The translations under genes were made by a program, and so were the position numbers. A stretch of 64,000 nucleotides of DNA from Myxococcales bacterium (GTDB taxonomy: Bacteria; Myxococcota_A; Polyangia; Haliangiales; Haliangiaceae): positions 78,370 through 142,369 of the forward strand of contig JADKKI010000037.1 in NCBI GenBank assembly GCA_016720595.1, in the 5' to 3' direction. This document shows positions 1 through 9,900 of the stretch, piece after piece. The stretch's first letter is position 1; every line of letters begins with the position of its first letter. The notes below the pieces were generated by a model. It saw nothing but the letters and a program-made list of their open reading frames with translations, was not told the origin of the DNA and searched no databases.

Positions 1-2
1 GG

Positions 3-227
3 CCGTTCTCGGCGATCGGCGGTGCGCTGCGGTTCGCGCTCGAGCTCTACTCCACGGGAGTGGGCGGCATCTCCAACCACTCCACCATCGCCCTGTTCGC
101 CGGCACCGTCGCGATCGGTGTCTACGTCGAGGCCTCGCACCGCGATCTCCCCTCCGAGCTCGGCCCGACCGGCGTGACGACCGGGGTCTCGTTCCGGATT
201 CCGTTCCTGCTCGCCGCTGCTAGCTGA
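3..227 (+). CDS. C-terminal fragment of an unidentified, possibly outer-membrane beta-barrel protein
   Basis: The open frame enters from the left edge and stops with TGA at 225-227, giving 74 residues. The fragment alternates polar and hydrophobic residues and ends in VSFRIPFLLAAAS, which resembles a final beta strand of an outer-membrane barrel, but it is too short to assign. Its end overlaps the end of the convergent ferredoxin gene by 8 bp. No start or domain is visible, so the function is unknown. Confidence 0.4.
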   Translation, partial: PFSAIGGALRFALELYSTGVGGISNHSTIALFAGTVAIGVYVEASHRDLPSELGPTGVTTGVSFRIPFLLAAAS

Positions 228-567
228 GATCGCCCGGCGGCTCCATGACCTTGGCTGCGTGTGGGATGCCGTCGATCAGGTGGTCGACGATCCCGGCCGC
301 GTCGTCGGTGGAGAGCCCGCCGTACCAGACACCGTCCGGGTAGACCACGGCGGTCGGACCGTCGAAGCACGGCCCGAGACAACCACACGGCGTGACGAGA
401 ACGTTGGTCGCCCCGCGCTCGAGCAGCCGGCGTTGTACGAGGGCGATCAGGGCCTCGCCCCCGCCTGGCCCGCAGGCCGGCTTTCCCGAGGCGCGCGCGT
501 TCGTGCACACGAACAGATGTCGCCCAACCACATACCGACGATCGTCGGCGTCGCTGCAACGTGTCAA
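220..567 (-). CDS. Thioredoxin-like [2Fe-2S] ferredoxin domain protein
   Basis: A 115-residue protein of the thioredoxin-fold (Shethna/NuoE-like) [2Fe-2S] ferredoxin type. It has an early cysteine in FVCTNAR, a second in KPACGPGGG and the clustered CGCLGPC motif in the second half, the spacing expected for a 2Fe-2S cluster bound by four cysteines. Such proteins are small cytosolic electron carriers; the partner is not evident here. The gene stands alone, convergent to the fragment at the left edge and divergent from the injection-system cluster, with a gap of about 90 bp to the latter. Confidence 0.85.
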   Translation of the reverse strand: MTRCSDADDRRYVVGRHLFVCTNARASGKPACGPGGGEALIALVQRRLLERGATNVLVTPCGCLGPCFDGPTAVVYPDGVWYGGLSTDDAAGIVDHLIDGIPHAAKVMEPPGDLS

Positions 568-655
568 TCGATCGTGCGAGCGACGTCGTCGTTTTTGCGC
601 TCAGTCGCTTGAGGGAATCGGGTGAGCGGCTACCATCCTCCGGCTCGCACCCTCG

Positions 656-1351
656 ATGACGCCTCAGCATCACATCATCAAAGAGACGTCGGAGTCGTTG
701 TCGCGGCTCCTGCAGGACGAGTTCAAGCGCAACGGCTACAAGCGCGTGCACATCGTCGAGCAAGCGCCGAAGCCGGATGCGATCGAGGGCAAGCTCCCCG
801 CGGTCTCCGCGTACCTCTATCAGATGTCGATCGATCCCGAGGGATACGATGCGACGCCGTACTCCGAGCTCGTCGAGGTGCCGCAGGACGACGGCACGAT
901 CAAGGAGTTCTCGCGCCGCCGCCGGCTGTGGGTGCGCCTCGACTATCTGCTGTCTGCGTGGGCGCAGACCCCGGAAGACGAGCAGCTGCTCCTGGGCCTC
1001 ATCATCCGCACCGTGATGGAGAACGCCGAGATCACGCGCGACCGGCTCAAGGGCGGTTCGTTCGAAGATGACTTCAAGCTCCACTGGCTGATGTCGGCGC
1101 GGCTCGACGAGGGCACGCTGTCCCGGTTCTGGGGCAGCCTCAATCAGCCCGTGCGTCCGGCGCTGCAGGCATGGACCGCGGTCCCGATCCTCCCGGAGAA
1201 GCTCGAGGAGTTCAAGCGGGTCCAGAGCCGCCAGCTCGAGTACAAGAGCATCACCGACCCCAAGATCTCCGAGACGGGGCCCAGCGGCAACCCGTTCCTC
1301 GGAGCGAAGCGGCTCGACCTCGGCGGCGGCGACGGCGGAGGGAAGCGATAG
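656..1351 (+). CDS. eCIS tail terminator/cap protein, DUF4255 (Afp16/Pvc16-like)
   Basis: A 231-residue protein starting MTPQHHIIKETSESL. The N-terminal half (KLPAVSAYLYQMSIDPEGYDA, then RRRRLWVRLDYLLSAWA) follows the DUF4255 pattern of eCIS proteins that cap the distal end of the sheath-tube and set particle length. A low-complexity Gly/Asp tail ends the protein. It is the first gene of the injection cluster, about 100 bp before sheath 1. No clear Shine-Dalgarno precedes the ATG; a TACCAT box sits at 631-636. In many eCIS loci the terminator gene lies at the cluster edge, as here. The exact mapping to Afp16 is by family knowledge. Confidence 0.85.
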   Translation: MTPQHHIIKETSESLSRLLQDEFKRNGYKRVHIVEQAPKPDAIEGKLPAVSAYLYQMSIDPEGYDATPYSELVEVPQDDGTIKEFSRRRRLWVRLDYLLSAWAQTPEDEQLLLGLIIRTVMENAEITRDRLKGGSFEDDFKLHWLMSARLDEGTLSRFWGSLNQPVRPALQAWTAVPILPEKLEEFKRVQSRQLEYKSITDPKISETGPSGNPFLGAKRLDLGGGDGGGKR

Positions 1352-1453
1352 TCGAGATCACAGTTTTCGTTGCGGGCGCGATCATGCGCTCCGCACGACC
1401 CCGGTAGGCGGGCGAAGACCACCGCCATCGGTAACGCAAAGGAGAACACGCGA

Positions 1454-2668
<1,215 letters not shown>

Positions 2669-2999
2669 TAGCGAGTAACAGCGACACGGTAACTCCAGGA
2701 CTTACGCCCCGCGGGGGCTGGGTCCTGGGGCCCATTACGAAGTCGAGATCTTCGGGAAGGCTGATGGCTTCGACTTCGTAAGAGGCAGACGATGGAGAGG
2801 GCGGGCAGGTGCATACGGCATCTGTTCGGACCCGACGGCTAGAGGAAGGCAACTCTTCAAAAACGCCAGGTGGATCTTCGGTGTTGACAAGTACGGGCGG
2901 GCCAGACGGTTGTCTGGTGGGGTGAACTGGTGGACTTGCCACTGCCGAGGCTCTTCGTGACGGGCCGGCGAACGACGAAACTTCAAAGGAAACAATCGA
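2669..2999. other. 331-bp non-coding gap between sheath 1 and the double tube gene
   Basis: No convincing gene is seen on either strand. The gap contains a GC-rich stretch (2706-2734), a 12-bp inverted repeat (2735-2781), a TTGACA hexamer at 2884-2889 with no good -10 box at normal spacing, and a 6-bp hairpin CCAGAC-GGTT-GTCTGG at 2902-2917. The tube gene start at 3000 has the purine-rich AAAGGAAACAATCG in front of it. A long regulated leader for a highly expressed structural gene is one explanation; this is inference. Confidence 0.5.
2735..2781. repeat. 12-bp perfect inverted repeat (stem-loop) in the sheath-tube gap
   Basis: TTACGAAGTCGA at 2735-2746 is the exact reverse complement of TCGACTTCGTAA at 2770-2781, with a 23-base loop that can form a small inner CTT-CGGG-AAG hairpin. 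No T-run follows, so an intrinsic terminator is unlikely. It could be an mRNA stabilising or processing structure between the sheath and tube reading frames, or an operator. Confidence 0.6.
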
Positions 3000-3911
3000 A
3001 TGGCTGCAAATGACCGTACGTTTACTGGTGGACGTTTCATGCTCGATGTCGCGGGCTACAACGTCGCCTATCTGAAGAAGTTCAGTGGTCTCGCGCTCGA
3101 AGGTGACGTCGCGTCGAACGACCTCGGCCCCGACAACATGCAGAAGAAGCATGTCACCAACTTCAAGTGGACCGGCGCCAAGGCGACGGTCGGCATCGGT
3201 ATGGGCAAGGGCATGTACGAGTGGATCAACCTCTCGTTCGCCAAGGGCTCCGAGTATCGTGCCGGCGCGTTCACCTCTGCCGACTTCGACTACAAGGCGC
3301 AGTCGCGCATCGAGTTCAAGCAGGCGCTGATCACCGGCGTCACCTGCCCCAAGCTCGACGCCTCGAGCAAGGACGCGGCGTACTTCGACGTCGAGTTCGA
3401 GCCCGAGATCGTGAACTGGGTCAAGGCGGGCGGTGAGGTCATCAAGGGACCGATCGGCCAGAAGCAGAAGTCCTGGATGTGCGCGAACTTCCGCGTCGAC
3501 ATCCCGGGTCTCCCCTGCGCGCGTATCACCTCGGTGGATTCGTTCACCTGGAAGTGCGCGATCGCCCCGGACCAGGTCGGCGTTGGCAACCAGCCGACCA
3601 AGCACGCCGCGAAGGTCACGGTGCCGGATATCAAGTTCTCGATCTCGTACGCCGATCACCAGCCGTGGGCAGACGCTGCCTACAAGTGGTTCATCGACGG
3701 TATCCGCGAGGAGGGCAACGAGCTCACCGGCATGATCACGTTCCTCGGCCCGGACCTCAAGAAGGAGCTGGGGACGGTCACCCTGGAGCACCTCGGCTTC
3801 AAGAAGTTCTCCGACGACGACGTCGAGGCGAACTCCGAGAAGATCAAGCGCTTCAACGTCGAGATGTACTGCGAAGGCATCAAGTTCGACATGAAGTACA
3901 CGGATCTCTAA
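3000..3911 (+). CDS. eCIS tube-like protein with two tandem tube domains
   Basis: A 303-residue protein, twice the length of a usual tail tube protein (the one at 6418 has 152). Residues 11-141 and 161-297 align with each other: FMLDVAG with FRVDIPG, MYEWINLSFAKGSEYRAG with AYKWFIDGIREEGNELTG, and YFDVEFEPEIVNW with RFNVEMYCEGIKFD. The last motif is also how gp19-type tube proteins end (EIAHEGIKF in the 6418 protein). I infer an internal duplication and fusion of a tube subunit. The ATG at 3000 follows AAAGGAA. A strong terminator ends the unit at 3957-3994. Tube proteins stack as hexameric rings inside the sheath; a double subunit could form rings of three chains. Confidence 0.8.
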   Translation: MAANDRTFTGGRFMLDVAGYNVAYLKKFSGLALEGDVASNDLGPDNMQKKHVTNFKWTGAKATVGIGMGKGMYEWINLSFAKGSEYRAGAFTSADFDYKAQSRIEFKQALITGVTCPKLDASSKDAAYFDVEFEPEIVNWVKAGGEVIKGPIGQKQKSWMCANFRVDIPGLPCARITSVDSFTWKCAIAPDQVGVGNQPTKHAAKVTVPDIKFSISYADHQPWADAAYKWFIDGIREEGNELTGMITFLGPDLKKELGTVTLEHLGFKKFSDDDVEANSEKIKRFNVEMYCEGIKFDMKYTDL

Positions 3912-3956
3912 TACCCGTCGGCCCAGCTGAAGTTAGCTAGGCTTCGATCGTAGGAT

Positions 3957-3994
3957 GCGGGCTGCTCCGGGTGGAGCAGCCCGCTTTTTTTTTT
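3957..3994 (+). terminator. Strong rho-independent terminator after the double tube gene
   Basis: A perfect 12-bp stem (GCGGGCTGCTCC, 3957-3968, with its complement at 3973-3984), a GGGT loop and ten T residues (3985-3994). It separates the DUF4255-sheath 1-double tube unit from the rest of the cluster and ends only 24 bp before the next start codon. Confidence 0.95.
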
Positions 3995-4018
3995 CGGAAC
4001 ACAGCAGGAACAGGGCCG

Positions 4019-4423
4019 ATGGCGTTCAAGACTCAGTTTCCATTCCGCCTGCCGCGTGGCTACGTCGATGAGGACGGCAACGTCCATCGCGACGGCGTCA
4101 TGCGGCTCGCGACCGCACGTGACGAGATCCTGCCGCTGCAGGACTATCGCGTGCAGTCAAACCGCGCGTACCTCGTGATCGTGCTCCTGTCTCGCGTGAT
4201 CACCAAGATCGGCGAGAACACGCACATCACGGGTGACATCATCGAGAACTTGTTCTCGACCGATCTCGCTTACCTCCAAGAGTTCTATCGGAAGATCAAC
4301 GAGGAAGGCGGAACCCCGAAGCATCACGTCACGTGCCCGAAGTGTCAGCACGAGATGGATGTCGACATGGTCACGGGTGCACTGATCACCGAGGGAGGTA
4401 GTGGCCAGTCTGGCCCGGGGTAA
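4019..4423 (+). CDS. Small eCIS zinc-finger protein, tail-assembly-chaperone candidate
   Basis: A 134-residue protein starting MAFKTQFPFRLPRGYVDEDGN; the frame is open 16 codons further upstream, but that stretch overlaps the terminator, so ATG 4019 is preferred. The central part (residues about 26-100) resembles the small phage tail assembly proteins coded between tube/sheath and later tail genes. A CPKCQHEM motif near residue 107 could be half of a zinc knuckle. The stop TAA at 4421 is directly preceded by CCCGGGG, and the -1 frame runs on into the DUF6760 reading frame (see the slippery site). Function is inferred only from position. Confidence 0.65.
   Translation: MAFKTQFPFRLPRGYVDEDGNVHRDGVMRLATARDEILPLQDYRVQSNRAYLVIVLLSRVITKIGENTHITGDIIENLFSTDLAYLQEFYRKINEEGGTPKHHVTCPKCQHEMDVDMVTGALITEGGSGQSGPG
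4414..4420 (+). promoter_or_regulatory. Candidate -1 ribosomal slippery heptamer CCCGGGG
   Basis: Read in the frame of the 4019 gene this is C CCG GGG, matching the X XXY YYZ pattern of -1 frameshift sites, and it lies directly before the TAA stop. After a -1 slip, translation would continue GTA ACC TGG... into the DUF6760 frame and end at 4602, giving a 194-residue fusion. The downstream frame has no ATG, GTG or TTG before its conserved region. Tail assembly chaperones of many phages are made this way (lambda G/GT). Efficiency of this GC-rich heptamer is unknown. Confidence 0.4.
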
Positions 4424-4602
4424 CCTGGGCGGCGGTCGCCACCTATCCGCGCGAGCAGCTGTACCAAGAGATTGCTTACATCGCGTACCACTTTCACTGG
4501 TCGATCGACGACATCCTCGACATGGAGCACGAAGAACGGCACGTCTGGCTGCGTGAGATCGCGCGGGTGAACCGCGAGATCAACGACGCCCGTCGTCGCT
4601 AG
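4420..4602 (+). CDS. DUF6760-like eCIS small protein, no visible start codon
   Basis: A short frame ending TAG at 4600-4602 encodes TYPREQLYQEIAYIAYHFHW followed by SIDDILDMEHEERHVWLREI, the signature of the DUF6760 family found next to tube and sheath genes in eCIS clusters. Between the preceding in-frame stop (4399-4401) and the conserved part there is no ATG, GTG or TTG codon, so expression either uses a rare start or comes from -1 frameshifting out of the 4019 gene. The role of the family is not known to me; a chaperone or adaptor role in tail assembly is a guess from context. Confidence 0.7.
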   Translation, partial: VTWAAVATYPREQLYQEIAYIAYHFHWSIDDILDMEHEERHVWLREIARVNREINDARRR

Positions 4603-4646
4603 CTCCGGCGAGGTGTCCTCGCAGTCCTCTTGGGAAGGTATCTGTC

Positions 4647-6410
4647 ATGCGCATGCGACCGTCCGCAGATCCACGAGCACCTGGCATCTATCAGAGCTTC
4701 GACACGGTGGCTCCACCACCGTTGTCGATCTCGAACACCCGTATCGCGGGCTTCGTCGGCACCACTCAGAAGGGGCCGATGAACGAGGCGACTCGTCTCA
4801 CCAGCTGGGACGAGTTCCTCGAGATCTTCGGCTATTCGACGGACTCCTACACATCGGACTCCGTCTACGGCTTCTTCCGCAACGGCGGCACTGATTGCTG
4901 GGTCGTCCGCGTCGCACACAATGCGGCGCGCGGCGAGCTGCCCGGCATGGAGCACGCATCGTGCGCGGAGCACGTCCAGATCGACGACTGGAACAAACCC
5001 TCGCTCAAGATCCGCGCGCTCGATGAGGGCACGTGGGGCAACACGATCTGGTTCCGATGCGTGCATGCGCCCGGAGCGCAGGCGTTGCTCACCCGTGATC
5101 TCGACATCGGCTCTGGCGAGGCGCACGTCAACGCCACGCGTGGCTTCGAGGTCGGTGCCACGGTCCGGATCTTCGATCGCGAGAACTCGGACTTCATCGT
5201 GATCACCGAGATCGGCGACAAGCTGATCAAGTGGAGCACGTCGACGCCGGTCAATCGCCGGCATCGCGCGGCGGCCCCGACCCATCTCGAAGTGTTGACG
5301 TTCGAGATTCACGTGGCGATGAAGGATCGCCGCGAGGTGTTCAAGGGGCTGCAGATGCACCCGTCGTCGCGGAACTACGCGCCGCGCGTGGTCTCCCAGC
5401 GATCACGGCTGGTCCGCATCGAGGACCTCGAGACCAAGTCGCCCGTGCCGCACAACATGCCCGAGGCGATGGCGATGACCCGGCTCTCGGGTGGACGTGA
5501 CGGCCTCGACGCGCTGATGCCCGATGACTTCATCGGCCTCGACCTCGGGCCCGGCGATCGGACGGGGCTGCTCGCCCTGGCGGCGAACGAGGAGGTCTCG
5601 ATCCTGATCGCACCGGATGCGATGCGGTTCTACGAGCGCGAGCCCGGGCCCGCTGGCGAGCTCAAGGCGCAGCGCCTGCAGGATCAGCTGATCTCGATCT
5701 GCGAGCTCCAGAAGGATCGGTTCGCGATCCTCGACATCCCGCAGAGCAAGGACATCGAGTGGGTCTGCCGCTGGCGGCGCCGTACCGACTCGTCGTTCTG
5801 CGCCTACTACTGGCCCTGGCTGCGGACCGTGGGCCAGGACGAGAAGACCCGGGTGGTCCCCCCGTCTGGATACCTGGCCGGGTGCTACGCCCGCCGGGAC
5901 CTGGAGGGCGTCCACCATGCTCCCGCCAACCTCGAGATCCAGGGTGCGGAGGACGTCTCCCTCCGGGTCACCGAGGACCACATCGGGCAGCTCAACAGCG
6001 AGGCCGTGAACACCTTCCGTCTCCAGCGGGGTGTCCGGCCGTGGGGTGCGCGCACCGCGTCATCAGACCCACAGTGGCGCTACATCCCAGTTCGACGTCT
6101 TTTCATCATGTTACGCCGGTCCCTGGAGGCTGGGTTCGCCTGGTGCACGTTCGAACCGAACAACCACCGGACCTGGGATCTCGTGAGGAGCCGAACCACC
6201 GCTTTTCTCTCGGATCTCCACAACCGGGGGATGCTCATCGGAGGGAATCCTGAGGCCGCGTTCTTCGTAAAATGCGATGCTGAGACCAATCCTCCCGAGC
6301 AAGTCGATTCAGGCATGCTCATCTGCGACATCGGCGTGGCTCCTGTGACCCCCGCCGAGTTCATCATGATCTCGCTGACCCAGACGATGACCGGTCCTTC
6401 CGCGACGTAG
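4647..6410 (+). CDS. eCIS tail sheath protein 2 (long form)
   Basis: A 587-residue sheath subunit. The N-terminus APGIYQSFDTVAPPPLSISNTRIAGFVGTTQKGP and the C-terminus (RGVRPWGARTASSDPQWRYIPVRRLFIML, EPNN-TW, DIGVAPVTPAEFIMISL) are the sheath core shared with sheath 1. An insertion of roughly 180 residues (about 90-280) forms extra surface domains, as in the larger Afp/Pvc sheath paralogues. A GGAAGG motif lies about 10 bases before ATG 4647; a second ATG two codons later is an alternative start. The tube gene follows after 7 bp. Two sheath lengths in one cluster suggest that the particle uses specialised sheath rings, for example next to the baseplate. Confidence 0.95.
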   Translation: MRMRPSADPRAPGIYQSFDTVAPPPLSISNTRIAGFVGTTQKGPMNEATRLTSWDEFLEIFGYSTDSYTSDSVYGFFRNGGTDCWVVRVAHNAARGELPGMEHASCAEHVQIDDWNKPSLKIRALDEGTWGNTIWFRCVHAPGAQALLTRDLDIGSGEAHVNATRGFEVGATVRIFDRENSDFIVITEIGDKLIKWSTSTPVNRRHRAAAPTHLEVLTFEIHVAMKDRREVFKGLQMHPSSRNYAPRVVSQRSRLVRIEDLETKSPVPHNMPEAMAMTRLSGGRDGLDALMPDDFIGLDLGPGDRTGLLALAANEEVSILIAPDAMRFYEREPGPAGELKAQRLQDQLISICELQKDRFAILDIPQSKDIEWVCRWRRRTDSSFCAYYWPWLRTVGQDEKTRVVPPSGYLAGCYARRDLEGVHHAPANLEIQGAEDVSLRVTEDHIGQLNSEAVNTFRLQRGVRPWGARTASSDPQWRYIPVRRLFIMLRRSLEAGFAWCTFEPNNHRTWDLVRSRTTAFLSDLHNRGMLIGGNPEAAFFVKCDAETNPPEQVDSGMLICDIGVAPVTPAEFIMISLTQTMTGPSAT

Positions 6411-6417
6411 GAGAACC

Positions 6418-6876
6418 ATGCCGAACCCCGCCGACCGTAAAGATCCGCTTCCCGTATTCTGCTTCAAGGTCGAGCTTCACCTTGCGGGTGGCAGCGGCGG
6501 CGAGGCGTTCTTCAAGAGCGTCGGCGGCCTCAAGTACGAGACCGAGATCGTGCCGGTCCGCGAGGGCGGGGCGAACGACACCACGTTCCAGCTCGTCGGT
6601 GCCACCAAGTGGTCGAACATCATCCTGAAGCAGGGCTTCACGGGCAGCTCGGATCTGCTGACCTGGCGGACCGAGTGGCTGAACAAGAAGTACCGCCGGA
6701 TCGCTGAGGGACGGATCATCCAGCTCAACACCGCTCTCAAGGAGGTCGCCTCGTGGACCTTCTATCGAGGCTGGCCAGCCAAGTGGGAGATCTCGGAGTT
6801 CGACGCCTCGAAGAGCGAGCTCGCGATCGAGACGCTCGAGATCGCGCACGAAGGCATCAAGTTCGGGTCCGCGTAG
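6418..6876 (+). CDS. eCIS tail tube protein (gp19-like)
   Basis: A 152-residue single-domain tail tube protein. It has the typical start PVFCFKVEL-FFKSVGGLKYETEIVPVREGG, the central LKQGFTGSSDLLTW motif and the closing IAHEGIKFGSA. The ATG follows GGAGAACC directly after the sheath 2 stop, so the pair is co-translated. Tube subunits form stacked rings within the sheath and carry the load to the target. The double-domain protein at 3000 has divergent halves that align with each other and end in the same way. Confidence 0.95.
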   Translation: MPNPADRKDPLPVFCFKVELHLAGGSGGEAFFKSVGGLKYETEIVPVREGGANDTTFQLVGATKWSNIILKQGFTGSSDLLTWRTEWLNKKYRRIAEGRIIQLNTALKEVASWTFYRGWPAKWEISEFDASKSELAIETLEIAHEGIKFGSA

Positions 6877-6936
6877 TCGGAGTCACGCGCGACGAACTGA
6901 CCCGAGTCGAGCTGAGTCCAGAGGAGCCCACCCGTA

Positions 6937-9900
6937 ATGGCGAAAGAGACCCCCGAACCACGCGCTTTGAGCGCCGCGCTGTCTGCGCCGACGCCGTTTG
7001 CCACGCGTGGTGGCGGGAGCATGCTTCACGCCGCGAACCGCCACGTCGAGCGTTGGGCTCCAGAGTCCACCGCCGCGAACGTGCGTCCGCTGCGGTCGCT
7101 TGGTTTCGTGGATCGGCTCGTCGCACCGTGGATCGAGACCGCGCAGCGCTCCGCTTCGCTGCGGCTGTTCAGCCAGTACTCCACGGCGGGCGCCAGCCAG
7201 CGCGAAGGTGCGGCGGTGTCCTGGGTGTTCCCGCGTCCCTGGTACCAGGACGAGCTCAACTGGATGGCCGCCGCGCGCCAGGTCCAGACCGACACCAGCG
7301 ACGGTGCGTCGCCGAGCCTGTTCACGACCCGCGGGACGTTTGTCGCCCCGCAGGCCCCGCAGGCGCAGCGTCCCGCGATCGCCGCCCCGCAGACGGCGAT
7401 GCCGAGCGCGCTGTACGAGTACGTCGCTCCCTCGTTGTCGATCGCGCAGCCCACGCCGCAGTCGGCGATCTCCGGCATCGGCTACGGCGGATCGGCCGAG
7501 CCGGGTCGCGTGCTCGATGCGTACTCGTCGCTGATCCCGCTGGCCGCCGTCCAGGCTGCCGAGCTGATGTCGCGCGCGGTCGCCCCCCTCATGGGTGCGA
7601 CGGGCCCGACCGCTGGCGGCCGTGCGCCGATCTCCGACGGTGCTGGCGCCCCGAGCACCATGGGGCGCGTCAGCCCCGCGCTCCGCAACGTTCTCACCAC
7701 GATGCTCGAGCGCGCCACCATGCAGCGCGCTGATGCGCGCGTGGCGCTGCAAGCTCCCGAGCTCGTGACCCCGCCGGCGCCACGTGCGACGGATGTCGCC
7801 GCGCCCTCGTCGATGACGGCGCAGGTCAGCACCCCGTTCAGCGAGACGTCTTCGCCAGCCTCGCGCCTCGCGGATCACTACGCAGGTCAGCGCGCGCAGA
7901 TCGCGGACCTCCAGCGGATCGCGCGCGTGTCGGCCGAGCGCGAGCTCGCGCTGCGCACCGAGGCCGCCGTCAGCGAGCAGCAGATCACCGCGCGTGTCGA
8001 CGCGCAGACCACCGCGAAGCGCGCCGAGGAGGTTCGCGCCACCACGCAGCGGACCGCCGCGGAGGCGCAGCAGCGCACCGTCACGGCGGTCGAGGCTCAG
8101 CGCACGGCGCAGGCCGCTGCGCAGGCCACCGTCGAGGCGGTTCGCGAAGCGGAGCGCGTCCGCGAGGCGGCACGGCTCGAAGAGCGGATCGCACAGCGCG
8201 TCGCCGAGCGCACCGGCCAGGAGGTCGCCCGGAGCGGTCAGCAGCGGCTACACGAGCAGGCCCGCGCCGAGGCTGCGCAGCACGCACGTGCTTCGGTGGA
8301 GCAGCTCGCGGTTGCCGAGGCCGCTGCCGCGCCTGCGCCCGTGAGCGAGGTGGGGCGTGCGCCGGCTGCGGTCACCGCAGCGATCGCGGCGCTCCCGCCC
8401 GAGCTCCAGCAGATGATCGCGAGCCGCCCCGAGCGTGGCATGGCCGCGATCGCCGAGCTCGTCGAGGTGCTGCGCACCGCCGAGCTGATGGCGCGGAGCA
8501 CCCACGCGAACCAGGCGTTCGAGGTCACCCGTGGTCCGCGGCTGATGATGCCGGCCGGCCTCGGTGGGCTGGTGTCTGCGGTCGAGCGTGCCCACGTGAT
8601 CTCCGAGCGCCCCGCGCAGCTCGCGGCGCCGATGCTCTCCTCCGCACAGACCTCCTCGGCGGTTCCTCAGCTCGCGACCATGCGCGCGCCGCAGCCGGTG
8701 GTCCATCGTGTGCCTTCGCTGCCGTGGCTCACGGGGCCCGCGCCGACCCAGCGCGCGTCCGCTGCTCCTTCGACGGCGCTCGGTGCGACCGCTGCCGCGT
8801 CGCCTGCTGCCCTCAACCACGTTGCGTGGTCGGATCGCTGGCTCGCGCGGTTCGCCGGCGCCACCCCGCGCTCGCTCGAGATCCTCCAGGCCAGCGCCGG
8901 CGCCTCGCCCGAGCTGCGCATGCAGGCGCTCGCGTCGGCTGCACCCGAGTCGGTGTTCCTGCGTGCGATGTTCGATGCCGACAGCGCGCCGCGCCAGGCG
9001 ATGCCGATCGAGGCTGCTCCGTCGTTCGGTGGAACGTCGTTCGTGGCCGGCACGGCCACCCCGATGCCGGTGCTCCGGCCGTCGCCGCCGCCCGTCGAGC
9101 GCTTCGACGACAACGCCGAGACCCCGGACGCGGTGTTCGCTCAGATCGCCGCCGCGGCTGCTGGCGTCCGCACCAGTGCCGCGAGCTCCTCGGTCGGCAC
9201 CGCCGCGACCGCCACAACCGCCACAACTGCTTTGGCGGCACCGATCGCGATCGACTACGCGCGGATGACGCCCGCCGATGCCGTCGCGCACTCGGCCGCC
9301 ACCGCGCCGAACGCCGGGCTCTCGGCGGGCCTCGCCGCCTCGCCGTTTGCACCCGCGCTCCGCCATCTGCTACCGCTCCCCGCCGCGGCGAGCTTCGACG
9401 TCCGCGCGCTGTTCGGTGGCGGCCTTTCGGCCACCTATCTCGCGGGCCTGATCGCACCGTCGTCCACCGAGCTCGAGGTTGCCGGGATCGGTGCCCCCGC
9501 GTGGGCGTCGTTCTCGCCAGCCGCAACCACCGCCGCGGAGCGGATGGATCGTTCGGCCCCGGAGCTCGATCTCACGTATGTGGCACCCGAGCTGCTGTCG
9601 GCCGCAACGGCGGCGTCGGCGATCTCCGGGGGGCTCTCAACCGCTGAGGACAGCGGCGTGGTCGCGCAGCCAGCGGCCGCCACCGCCGTCGATGCACCGC
9701 TACCTGCGAGCTATGTCGCCCCGCTGACCACGCTGCGCACCGCGCTCCTGTCGTGGAGTGTCGATCCCTCGTCGGCCTCTGGCTCGGCGGCGATGTTCGC
9801 CGAGCAGCCGACGGTGAGCGCCACGCAGACCACCCCCGTCACCAGCAGCGCGGCTCGCGCGATGAGCGAATCGATGAGCCTGCCGATGCTCGCCGAGGTG

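Noticed and set aside
2735..2781. The 12-bp inverted repeat as an intrinsic terminator of sheath 1
   Set aside because: No T-run follows the stem and the loop is long (23 bases).
2884..2912. TTGACA at 2884-2889 as a complete promoter of the double tube gene
   Set aside because: The hexamer is perfect, but at 16-19 bases distance there is no A/T-rich -10 box, so I list it only as part of the gap.
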